A stretch of 64,000 nt of DNA, taken from Clostridium sp. CAG:492. GTDB lineage: Bacteria > Bacillota > Clostridia > TANB77 > CAG-508. Numbering within the stretch: position 1 is the stretch's first letter; every line of letters starts with the position of its first letter. The DNA lies in contig FR878232.1 of NCBI GenBank assembly GCA_000434335.1, forward strand, positions 15,727 to 79,726, in the 5' to 3' direction. The notes under the pieces are model-generated. The model was not told the origin of the DNA. It saw only the letters and a program-made list of their open reading frames with translations, and did not search any database. This document shows positions 33,508 to 45,600 of the stretch, piece after piece. Made by a program: the position numbers and the translations under genes.

Positions 33508-36315
33508 ATGAGCAAGAAATTTACAAAAATATCTATAGTGTTTTTTATAATATTGCTATCAATATTATTTAACAAAACTTCAAATGCAGAAACTTTTCAG
33601 CCTATGGGCATAGGTACTAACGATAGAAACACAACAAACGCATTTTATAGGACAGTAGGTTCAGACAAGCAAATGTGGCAATACACAAAAGATAATCGAA
33701 GTACTGTTACCGAAAATGTATATTGTGCTAGTGAAGGAAAAAGCTTTGTAGGACCTCATAAATATGAAGGTTATGACCTTTATTATGAAAAAGGGAAAAG
33801 TGATTATTCTGTAATTTCTGCAAATTATAATAAAATATTGTGGATATTAGATAACGCATATGTGGACAAAAATGTAGATTCAGCTACTCAATCTGCAATG
33901 ATTGAAAACTTAAAAAAAGTTACAAATGGAAGCGTTGATTCACAAATTGACTACATAAACTCACATGCATACAAAAATGAATTATTTTATGAAATTACAC
34001 AATGCCTATTATGGAGTTATACTAAGAATGCTAGCAATTTAGGTGGTATCACCAATATTAAATATGGAGCTACAAATTATACACAAGCAATGGACGTTTA
34101 TAATGCTTTAAAAAAGGTTGCGGATACTAAAGGTAATTATGAATCTTTAAATGTAAATGCAAATGAAGTTAAAACATATATAAATTCATTATCTTTTGAT
34201 AATACTGCCGCAAAAATTGAAGGAAATGTTGTTGGTCCATTTACATTAAATAACTATAATGAAAAATATAATTTTCCATCTGAATGGTTTGTTACAGTAA
34301 ATGGGAGAGTAAATAAGGATTATAGTGTTAGAAGAGAAGAAAATAAATTTTATATAGAATTTAATTCTAATTTACCATCTACTTGTAATGTAAATGTTGA
34401 TTTAGTTATGCAATATATTATTACAACTGGTAAATTTTGGTTTCAAGATGATGAAGGTCAAGAGCTAATTACTGTAAATAAAGAGCGTGTTATAAATGAT
34501 ATTTCAGCCAATGTTGCACAAAGTAGTAAATACTTTTTAGATGCAGTAAAACTTGAATATGGAAGTAGTAATAGGGTTCCAGGGGCAACAATTTCGATAA
34601 AATCTGAAAATGAAAGTGTTGTATATAAAACTGGTAAAACTGGAGAAAATTGGGGAAGTTTAAAAACAGAAGATTTTACAACTTCAAAAACTTTTATTAT
34701 TACAGAAGATGAAGCTCCAGATGGTTATATTAATTCTTTAAGTGGTATTAAAATTAAACTAACAGTGCAAAAAAATGGTACATCGTTTAATTCATATATT
34801 AAAATTTATAAAGATGGCAAAGATGTTACTTCTAAATATAATAGGTTTGTAATATTATCAACTTTAAAATCTGATGACGATTCGGTTAGAATTGGTTTAT
34901 ATATTAGAGATATAAAAAACGTAAATTATAATTTATGTGTTATAAAAAGAAGTGCAAAAACTCAAAAAGGTTTAGCTAATGCTAAATTTGATGTTTATGA
35001 AAGTGATATGAAAACTGTAAAAGGTAGTTTAGTAACAGCTACAAATGGTTATTCTAATTTTATTTCTTATGACGTTAATGATTTGAATTCTGGTTTAAGT
35101 AAAATTTATGTAAAAGAGGTTGAGGCTCCTGCTGGTTATGAACTTAATAACGAAAATGAGCCTATTGAAATACAACCTTATGTTGATGAATATGGTAATA
35201 TAACTATTAACGAAATTAACACAGATACACTTAAAACATATGTGCAAGATATTGGTGGTGTTCAAACTATTACTGTAGAAAAATTTGATTCTTTAAAAAA
35301 TGGTAATTATAATATTAAAATTGTTAAAATTGATTCTAAAGGAAATACTGTTTCTTCTAATGAAACAAAATTTATGGTAAATGATACCGAACTAGCAACA
35401 ACAAATGGTGTTTTAGATGTTGTTACTGGTAAAAAAATAACAGAGGATAACCAAACAGATACATATAATATAACTGAAAGTGCAGCACCTGATGGATATG
35501 GCAAATATAGTGGTAATATTAGTTTAAATGTTATTGGAAAAGAAGATGAAAATGGATATCAATTAAATAAAGATGCTACATATTTAGAGGTTAATGGCGA
35601 AAAAGTTGAGCAAGGTAAATTTTCTAGTGATGGATTTGTTTATTGGGATATTAATGATAATACTATATGTTTAAAACTTAAAAATAGTTGTTTTGATTTA
35701 GCTCTTCGTAAATGGGTAACTGAAGCGATTGTAACCGAAAATGGTAAAACAGTTACAACTAAAACTGGACATAGTGCAGATGATGATCCAGAGTCTGTTG
35801 TTAAAGTTGATTTAAAAAAGAGCAAGTTAAATGATGTTGTTGTAAAATTCAAATATTCAATTAGAGTAACAAATGAAGGTGAAATTGCAGGTGAGGCAAC
35901 AGAAATTAGAGATGATATACCTGCTGGATTAAAATTTGTTGCAGAAGATAACCCTGACTGGAAAGAAGAAAATGGCCAAATTGTTACAAATAAATTGGCT
36001 AATACAACATTACAACCTAACGAAAGTGCAGAAGTTGAAATTATATTAACGTGGATTAATAGCGAAAAGAATATGGGCGTAATGGTTAATACTGCTGAAA
36101 TAAATAAAGACCATAATGATTATGGAGCTAAGGATATTGATTCAACACCTGGTAATAAGGTTCCAGGAGAAGACGATATAGATGATGCACCAGTAATGAT
36201 TACAGTTAAAACTGGTACATATATTATAAGCGTAGTTTCATTAATATGTGGTGTAGTGTTAATATTATCAATAGGAATTGTTTTTATAAAAAAGAAAGTT
36301 ATTAGTATCTATTAA
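33508..36315 (+). CDS. Surface protein 1: thioester-domain adhesin with SpaA-like repeats
   Basis: A 935-residue secreted protein. The signal peptide ends near SNA|ETF (about 27). A thioester-domain-like region follows at about 60-200: VYCAS (Cys73) and ITQCLLW (Gln165) match the Cys and Gln that form the internal thioester in Gram-positive adhesins. Then come three SpaA/Cna-B-like units, each ending in an E-box such as ITEDEAPDGY, VKEVEAPAGY or ITESAAPDGY. A final FDLALRKWVTEA domain (about 730-900) resembles DUF11/isopeptide domains. The end has MITVKTG, a membrane helix and a short basic tail; there is no LPXTG. AGGGAGG precedes the start. The likely role is covalent or tight attachment to host or cell surfaces. 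Confidence 0.8.
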   Translation: MSKKFTKISIVFFIILLSILFNKTSNAETFQPMGIGTNDRNTTNAFYRTVGSDKQMWQYTKDNRSTVTENVYCASEGKSFVGPHKYEGYDLYYEKGKSDYSVISANYNKILWILDNAYVDKNVDSATQSAMIENLKKVTNGSVDSQIDYINSHAYKNELFYEITQCLLWSYTKNASNLGGITNIKYGATNYTQAMDVYNALKKVADTKGNYESLNVNANEVKTYINSLSFDNTAAKIEGNVVGPFTLNNYNEKYNFPSEWFVTVNGRVNKDYSVRREENKFYIEFNSNLPSTCNVNVDLVMQYIITTGKFWFQDDEGQELITVNKERVINDISANVAQSSKYFLDAVKLEYGSSNRVPGATISIKSENESVVYKTGKTGENWGSLKTEDFTTSKTFIITEDEAPDGYINSLSGIKIKLTVQKNGTSFNSYIKIYKDGKDVTSKYNRFVILSTLKSDDDSVRIGLYIRDIKNVNYNLCVIKRSAKTQKGLANAKFDVYESDMKTVKGSLVTATNGYSNFISYDVNDLNSGLSKIYVKEVEAPAGYELNNENEPIEIQPYVDEYGNITINEINTDTLKTYVQDIGGVQTITVEKFDSLKNGNYNIKIVKIDSKGNTVSSNETKFMVNDTELATTNGVLDVVTGKKITEDNQTDTYNITESAAPDGYGKYSGNISLNVIGKEDENGYQLNKDATYLEVNGEKVEQGKFSSDGFVYWDINDNTICLKLKNSCFDLALRKWVTEAIVTENGKTVTTKTGHSADDDPESVVKVDLKKSKLNDVVVKFKYSIRVTNEGEIAGEATEIRDDIPAGLKFVAEDNPDWKEENGQIVTNKLANTTLQPNESAEVEIILTWINSEKNMGVMVNTAEINKDHNDYGAKDIDSTPGNKVPGEDDIDDAPVMITVKTGTYIISVVSLICGVVLILSIGIVFIKKKVISIY

Positions 36316-36319
36316 TATT

Positions 36320-36366
36320 AAAGCTTGATGTATTAAATAATGTGTTTAATACATCAAGCTTTTTTT
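36320..36366 (+). terminator. Terminator after surface protein 1
   Basis: AAAGCTTGATGTATTAAA pairs fully with TTTAATACATCAAGCTTT (18 bp, 7-nt loop), followed by T. Confidence 0.95.
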
Positions 36367-36510
36367 GTTGCTTTTTTTATATAATTTTGTATTTAATTAA
36401 AATTTTTTGGTAAATACACAAATTGGTTGATTAGTATTTGGGCTACGGAATTAAGGAAAAAAGAATTTTAGTCGAATAATTTAGTTTTTGTTACGAAAAA
36501 AGTATGAAAA

Positions 36511-36527
36511 TGTAATAAAAATGTAAT
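36511..36527 (+). promoter_or_regulatory. WalR-like box upstream of surface protein 2
   Basis: TGTAAT-AAAAA-TGTAAT, 76 bp before the -35, the same distance as for surface protein 1. The rest of the gap after the terminator is AT-rich spacer. Confidence 0.55.
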
Positions 36528-36586
36528 AAATACATAAACAAATAAAATCCGTAGAATAAGTGTAGTTTTTTTAATAAATTTGTAAT

Positions 36587-36614
36587 TTGACTTATATTTA
36601 TAAATCATTAAAAT
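36587..36614 (+). promoter_or_regulatory. Promoter of surface protein 2
   Basis: TTGACT (36587-36592), 16-bp spacer, TAAAAT (36609-36614), identical in both hexamers and spacing to that of surface protein 1. Confidence 0.65.
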
Positions 36615-36650
36615 GATGTTAAGATAAAAAACTTTTGAAGGGAGATTATC

Positions 36651-39600
36651 ATGAACGTTAAGAAAAGATGGTTTATTATTCCAATAGTTATTGTGTTTGC
36701 CATAACAATATTTTTATTGGCACATAATAATAATAAATTTAGCAGTTTTATGAGCTCTTTAGTTAAACAAGATGAAAATAAAAGTTGGACTAGAGATGAG
36801 GATAAAACTTATGTTAAAAATGATACAATTAATAAATATGGAGAAAGCGTACAAAAAATTAATTTGTATACCATAAATGGTGGAATTGATTCTAGCGTTT
36901 TTGGATGGTGTATGAATAAAGGTGCAGCTTTATATGGATATGGAAATACTGGAGGATGGGGCTATGTTGATACGATAGATAAAAACTGGTCATCAGATAA
37001 AGGTAGTGTTAACTGGTTAATGGATAACATTATAAGATATGGTAAAAGTGTTGAGAATACCGAAAAGGATTTTTATAAAAATAAATTGAATAGTTATGGA
37101 ATTTCAGTAAATGGATTAGATGATGATCAAATATTTACGTTAGAGCAATATGCTTTATGGAAGTATACCAATAATCATTCTGTAAATAATGATAGATTAG
37201 ATGGAAAGCTTGTAAGTAAAGCTAATGCTAATAGTAAATATTCATTAAATAAAACTAAGTTTGATATTGATAATTCTTCTGTAAAAATTAATTATAGTAA
37301 TAATGTTGCAGTAGTTGGTCCATTTAATGTAAAAAATAATGGATTTATGCATATTACAGCTAAAGCTAATAATGTTAATTTAGAAATGTTTAGTGATGCA
37401 AATTGTCAAAATAAAATATCTGAATATACTAATTATGCTGGAAATATTTATGTAAAATTAAACAATCCAAATAATAATACAAATATTGTTTTAAGTGGAT
37501 ATGAATATATAACAAAAGCTAGATATTATACTACAATTGATAATACTCCAAATAATGAATCAAATCAACCATTTTTAATGATTGATAGAACTAAATCAGA
37601 TGGAAGTAAATCTTTTAATTATGTAGTTTCTGGTAGTTACCACATTAATGTTAAGAAAAAATCTACAACTAATGCTAACCAAAAAGTTGGTGCTAAATTT
37701 AAATTAACTCAAAAACTTTATGGTGCTAATACAGCTAAAGAATCAACTGTAGAAATAAAAAATACAGAAGAGCAAAAAACTGTAACTTTTAATGGTAAAG
37801 ATGTTATTGATATTGATAAAGATGGCATAGGAGTTGGAAAACCAGATACATATACTATTTCGGAAGTTGAAGTGGAAGATGGATATCAAAAATTAGATTT
37901 ATCTGGTGTAACTTTATATGTTTACAAAAAAATTGATGGTACTAAGTTACAAGTTGATTATGTAAGAGCAGTTATTAATGGTAAAAACGTAGATATTTAT
38001 GCTGGAAATAGTGCAGAGCTTACTGTTAAAAATACAAATGATTTAAAAATTGAAGTTAGCTCTACAGCATTTGCAATTGAAGTAAAAAATGCTCCTATTT
38101 TGGGAAGCTATAATATGAAAATTGCTAAAAGAGATGCTAATACAAATTGGAGTGAATCTACAAATAATTCAACTTTAAATTTGGCAGATGCGAAGTTTAA
38201 GGTCAGACAATACATAAATATTGATGAACAAACATATAATAATGCATTTAGGCAAGGTCAATCTTCAGATGTAGAATCATTTTTAAGTACAATGTCTGCT
38301 GTGGGAAATAAAAAAGAAGATAAATATCCTATAAGTCAAGAAAATAATTGGGTGTCTATATATAATAGTGATATAGAAATTAATAAAAATAGTGCTAATA
38401 AAATAGATATTTATGCTATAAATGAGGAGTCTGCTCCTTCTGGTTATAATAAAAATGCTAATGTTATGTATTTAAAAGTTACCAAAAAGGTAAATAGTAA
38501 TGGTGATAAATATTGTATTGATAGTGTTAAATTTATTAATTCGGCAAATGGTCAAGTAATTGATGAAAGAACTCCTAATGTTGTTACAAAAAATGAAAAT
38601 GGAGGATTTACATATTACGTAAATAAAAGTGGCAATTATAAAGTAGCATTTGATTCTTCTTCAATTTTTGTTACTTATGCGAATAATCAAATTGAAGGAA
38701 ATTATAATTTACAAATATTAAAAAGATCTAGTGCTAATGATTGGGAAAAGGATATAAATGATAAATCTAATACTTTAGCAGCAGATTTTAGTGTAAGACA
38801 ATATTTAAACCAAGATAATACAGATTTTAATAATAAATTAAAACAATCTAATAATAATATTGAAACAGCTTTAAATGGTTTAACAAAGAGCGAAAAAAAT
38901 GTTAAAACTCAAAAAGATGCTTGGACTACAATTTATGATAATGTAAAAATAACTAAAAATGATGTAAATTTAATTGATATATATGCTTTAACAGAAACTA
39001 ATGCTCCTGATGGTTATAATAAAAATAATAATACTATGTATTTAAAAGTTTATAAAACTGTTAAAAGTGAAAGCAATGGTACAAATAAGTATTATATAGA
39101 TAAAGTAAAATTTATGTCTGCAAATGGAAATGAACTTGACGAAAATGTAACTGATATACAAAAAACAAATAATGGAAATTATGTTTATTATAAAAATAAA
39201 TCTTTAAAATATATGTTTGCTTATAATTCAACTTCAATTATGGTATTTTTTACAAACCAACCAATTGATGGTAGTTATAAAATGAACATTGTAAAAAGAG
39301 ATATAAATGATAATTCAAATTCAACAACAAATTTAGGCAGTGCAGAGTTTGCGGTTAACCAATATTTAAATGGTGTTGAAGATAATGATAAATCTGATGA
39401 TAAAGCCGATGCAATTGGTTATACAAGTAATAGTAAAAATTCTGTTAAATTAGAAAAAGGTGTTACTCAAGATATTTACTATTCAAATTCTAATGTTGTA
39501 AAAATAACAGATATTACTAAAGTTGATGCATATACTTTTGAAGAAAAATCGGCTCCTGCTGGTTATGAAAAATCAAACTTAAAAGTTTTATTACAGGTTT

Positions 39601-42600
39601 ATAAAACTAAAAAAACTAATTCTTCTGGAAATTTTGAGTATGTAATTGATAAAATTAAAGTGATTACTAGAATGGGTGATAATAAAACTGTTATTGCTAA
39701 TGAAACACTTACTTTACAAAATGGTAATGGAAGTATTTATATAGATAAAGATGGCAAAAAAATAGACCAAAGCAATAATGCTACTGTAAATATTTCGGTT
39801 GCAAATGAAAATGTTATTAGCGTAGTTTGGAAAGATTATCCTACAGGATCTTATAAATTAAAAGCTCAAAAAATTGATGTAAATGGTAATGCTTTAACTG
39901 GTGCAAAATTTAGTTTAAATGAATTAAATAAAACAAATAATTTGTTTGAAAATGATGGAGCTGTAAAAACTTCTAATACGGATAAGGGTTATACTAGTAC
40001 ATATGAAAAATCAATATCAAATGATACTGTAAGTGTTACAGATTCATATGTTATTAAAGAAACTCAAGCACCACAAAATTATATGAAACTTAAAAATGCA
40101 ATTAGATTAGATGTTACAAAAACAGCTAAAGTAACTAAGGGTGTTACAACATATGAATTAAATACAATTACAGCTACAAGTTATGACGGAGCTGATAAAA
40201 AAGTTGTATTGGATTTTACTAAAGATAAGGATACTGAAAAATTAATAACTGGTGTATTACTTGAAGATGGTGTTAGCACTGCTAATGTAAGAGTAAGTGT
40301 AAGTTCTGATGGTATTATAAGTGTTAAATTTGAAAATGTTTCTTTAAAGGGTGGATATTCTTTAAATATTCATAAAGAAGTTGATGGTACTCCTACAGCT
40401 GGAATAAACTTTATACTTTCTGGTGCTTTTTCTTCAACAGCTAGCACAAATAATAGTGGAGATACAAGAAGCTATTATAAAGAAATAAATAAAGGTAATG
40501 TTTCTACAAAAGATGAAGTTACAATACAAGAAAATACTAATAATCCAGATATTGTTGGATTAAAAAATAAAATTAAATTGGAAATTACAAAAGGTAATAA
40601 TAGCTCTTCAACTAAATACAGAGTTGCACATATTAATGTTTGGGAAGATGGTAAAACTCAAAAATATGGAAGTGATATAAGCGAGTCTGGTACAACTAAT
40701 ATTAATATTCCTGGTGTTGAGTTAACAAATAATACAACTGTTACTTTAAAACTAGAAATTGTAAGTAATTCAGTTAATCAAACTATTAAGCTATATGTTG
40801 ACAATACAATGGTTACACCTAAAACATATAAATTAAAAATTAAAAAGGTTGACTCTGATAGTAAAGATGCTATTGATGGTAGAAAATTTAATGTTTATAA
40901 GGTAAATTCTGATGAAACTAGAACATTAATTACAAGTAATATTACTACTGCTAATGGAGGTATTGCAACTATTGGTGAAAACTTTAAGTTAGAGAATAAT
41001 ACAACTGATAGATATGTAATTCAAGAAGTTTATAGTAATAATGAAAATGTTTATGTTAAAATTGAAAATTATGAATGGTTTGTTAATATAAAGAAAACTG
41101 GAAGTAATCTTTCTACATATGCACTTTCTGATCCTTCAATTTCAGTTTCTAAGATATCTGGTAAAACTGATGATGCAATACAAGCTGATATTGCTAAAGG
41201 TGCTACTATTGAAAAATCTACAACTGATGATGGATTAATTACAATTACAATTCCAAACCAAAAATTAACTAATTTTAGCTTAAATGTTAAAAAGGTAACT
41301 AGTGGTGGAAATGCTTTAAATGGTAGTAAATTTACAATTGTTAGAGAGCAAAATAGTTTACATTCAGAGGCTAGTTTAAGTAATGTTGAACCAAATAGTA
41401 GTACTTTAACAACAAGTGAAGTTAAATCTGGTGAAATATTTACATTTAGAATTTATGAAAATTCTACTGCAACTGGATATAAAAATTTATTCCAAAAAGC
41501 TAGTGATGGTACTCAAGGATATTTAAAAATTAAAATTAGAGTGTTATCAGATGGTAGTGGAAATATTGTTCAAGATGGTAGTTTAGTTTGGTCTAATGCA
41601 ATTACAGATAAAGACAAAATTATAAACGATTACTTAAAAAATGTTAGTAAAACAAGTATTGTTAATTGTAAAAATGAAAATGGAAATCATTCTGTTGAAA
41701 TTACTTTACCAAACACTTTAGATACAACTTCTACAGATCTTGTACTTAATAAACATTCATATGGAAATAAAAACAATAAATTGGCTGCTGTTCAATTTAA
41801 TGCAAAAAGGGCAAGTGTATCGGGAAATATATCAAGTTTAAATAATATTGTTAATGCTTTAAACAATGGAACTAATTTATCTGGATTTGTTACATCTTCA
41901 AGTAATGATTCAGAAATTGAGTCTTTGAGCAAAGCTAATGTTAATACTACATATTTGTATGAAATTACTGAATCTGCTGGTTTACAATATCATAATACTA
42001 AAATAGAAAAAGCTATTATAAAAATATTTGTAAAAGATGATAAAACTACTGAGGCATCAATTGTTGCAATTAAACCAAAAGGTGGTAGTTCATATGTTGA
42101 ATATTCAAGTAATGTAAATTATGCTGATAGAATTTCGCTAGATAGTTTGGGAAATAACAAATATAAAATTAACTGGGCTAATGATAAAACTTATACTTTA
42201 CAATTATTGAAAAAACAAATTACAACAAATGATATTCCGGAAGATTTTAGCTCATTAGAAGGTATTTCGGCTAATTTTACAATAAAAGAAATTTCACCTG
42301 CACAACAAACTATTATTGAAAATAAAAGCACTGATTTATATACTATTGTAAATAATGATGCTAAATTGACAGAATATCAATATACAATTCAAGAAATTAG
42401 TGCAACATCAGGTTTTCAGAATTTATTTAAAGATAAAACCATAAAATTATATGTTAATTTGAATGATGATGGAACAATTGCTGAGGGTGCAACTTATTTT
42501 GAAATTTTAGGCTGCTCAAGCAAAGCACAAGAAAATTGGCTTAAAAATTATGTTAGATTAAGTGTAGTAAATAATGAAATAAAAATATATATTGCAAATC

Positions 42601-45600
42601 CAAAAGAAAAATTAGGAATTGAATTATTAAAAGTAAATAATAGTTCAAGTGAGGGAATTGAAGGTGTTACATTTGGTGTTACCGGAACAGGTGATAATGG
42701 ACAATTAACAGATATGGGTAATTTTACTACTAATAGTTCAGGTGCTTTTTCAATTGAAAGTATTCCTATATTAAAAACTGTACAATATTATATGTTTGAA
42801 GAAACTTCTGTACCAAATGGTGTTACTAAACTACAAAATACAAGAATAACTCTTACTGTTGATACAACAGGAATATCTTCACCTTCAGAAATTACAAGTG
42901 ATAAATTAAGCATTAAAGCAGAAGCAACTGGTGCTGGTGGTACAAATTCATTAGAGGGATTGAGTGTTGATATGGTTGCTGGAAGAATAGTAATAACTGT
43001 TCCAAACCAATCAAAAACAGCATTTTTTAGAGTAGTAAAACAAGACAATACTGGTAAAACGATTAAGGGTGTTAAAACTGATGAAGATGGAAATATAGTA
43101 AATGGTGTAAAAATAAAAGTTTCTAAACAAGAGGGATCAAAAGCTAATAAAACACTATTTTCAGACTATATTCCAGAAGGTTCTTATAGTGAAGGTCATA
43201 CACAATTACTTGCAAATTCAGAATATACATACACTATTCGTGAATTAGGTACTAAATTGGGATATGTTAATATTTTACAAGGTTATAATATTAAATTACA
43301 TTTAAAAACTGATGCTAATGCTACTATTAAAGAAATTAATTCTACTAACCTTGATCAGTCAAATGGAAATTCATATTATGAAATTGAAGCTGCTGGAACT
43401 ACAAAATATTCATTAGACGAAATTTTGAATAATAATATGATTGAGTTTGAATTATCAAATATGTCTAATGGTATAGTTGTTGCAAATACTCAGTTTATTA
43501 CTGTAAAACTAAAGAACCCAATTGGTTATGTTGTTAGATTAAATAAAAAAGATTTAAATGGCAATGATGTTAAAGCATCTATTACAGCTGTAAATAAAAC
43601 AGATTCTAGAGCTAAATCTATAAGTATGTATTATGAAGCTACAAAAAGTTCCGGTGGGGCTGTATATATGAAAGATGGTGAAGAACATACTTGGGAAATT
43701 AAAGAAACAGCTGCAAGTTCGCCATATACTAATATTTTAAAAGATAAAGTTGTTAATGTAATAACAAAATGGGATAATCAGTCTTTAGTAGTTAAAAATT
43801 GGAATATTGATGGAAATGCAAATTCAGAGTATAAAAAATATGTAGATGTTTCTACACAAAAGGTAGATGGCATTTGGACTTTAATTGTAACTATTAAGGA
43901 TCCAATAAAAGTTAAAGTTAAATTAAATAAAGTTGGCCAAGATGGAAAGCCTTTAACTGGTGCAAACTTAACATTAAAGAGCTCCCAAACTGGTAAAACA
44001 GTAAGCATTAGTGGAGGTGCTTCAGAATCTGATTATATGGAAGAAGAAATTTCGCTTTCTGAAAATAATAATCCTAATACATTTGGTTTTGAAGTTACAG
44101 AAAGTAGTACAGCTTTAGGTCACGTTAATGTGTTAAAAGATAAAACTTTTTATTTACGTTTTGTTTTAGATGAAAAAATGCAGTTATTTTTAGGGGCAAA
44201 ATTTGTAATAAATAATGGTAAACAGGAAGGTTTAAGTGAAGATTATTATAGCTGTGAAGTTAGTAAAGATGATTCAGATGAATATGTTATAAATATTACT
44301 ATTAAAAACCCTGTTCAGTATAAATTACGAGTTGTTAAAAAAGATTCTGCTGGAAACCTTCTTTATGGTAGCCAAATTAAAATAAACAGCCCTATTTCTG
44401 GAATTCATTATACTGATGGTAAATCACATTTTGAATGTATTGAAGAGGGTGCAGAAGAAGGAAAAGATTTAATTTATTATATTTCTGAAATATATACAGC
44501 TGGTGCTAATAATGGCGAAACACCATATGTAAATAAATTAGGAAATAGCCCTATTTGGATGATTGTAAATGTTTCAAATACTGGTGAAGTTAGTGTTAAA
44601 ATGGCTTGTGTATTTAAGTTTAATGCTAAAACAAATAAAATGGAACAATTACCAATTGCGGATTTTGGAGTTTCAATTCCTGAAGTTAAGACAGATGCAA
44701 ATGGAATTCAAAATATTGAGGTTGATATTGAAAATCCTACAAGCTTTAATTTTGAATTAATTAAAAAACAAGCTGATAGTTCTGATGGAACAGAAGGTAG
44801 TGTTTTATCTGGAGCTGAATTTAAAATTACAAGTTCAGCATCTGGTGTTCATCAACAAAAAACTAGTGGAAAAGATGGAAATATTATTCTTTCTGAATCT
44901 GGCTTAAAAGCTGGGGATTATAAATTTAAAATTGAAGAGCTTAATACTGCTAATAAAAATTATGTTAATATTTTAGATGATAATTATATTGAAGTTAATG
45001 TTAATGTAAGTGCTGGTGGTGATGTTACATTTAAAAATGCCAGTGAAAAATTTACTGTATATCAAGCAAATGGAACAAAAATTACAGATGCCGAAAAGCT
45101 AAGTTTTTATAATAAATATATTAGTGTAAGTATTGATAAAACATCTAAGGTGAATAAGGTTAAAGTTAAAGTTAAAAATCCTGTAAAAGTTGGATTAAAA
45201 TTAGTAAAAGAAACGACTGATGGAATAACTTTAAATGGTGCTAAGTTTAGTATTAATAATAGCATTAATAATACTACAATTACAAAGGTTACCTCTAATG
45301 GTGGAATTATTGAATCTAATGAAAAAATTGTTACACCTGGTGTTTATAAATATGAAATTACTGAAATAAATTCTGCTGATAAAAAATATTCAAACATTTT
45401 GGATGGTTATAAAATTGTACTTTTCGTAAAAATTCATAATGATGGACATATTGAATTAGTAGAAGATGATGCAGGAACAGCATTTAGTAGTTCTTCTGCA
45501 AACAGATTTTATGTATATAATTCTGATAATGCTGATGTAACAGTATTAAAGGACGGACAAAATGTAATTAAATATGTGTCTGTACAAGTTAATGAACAAG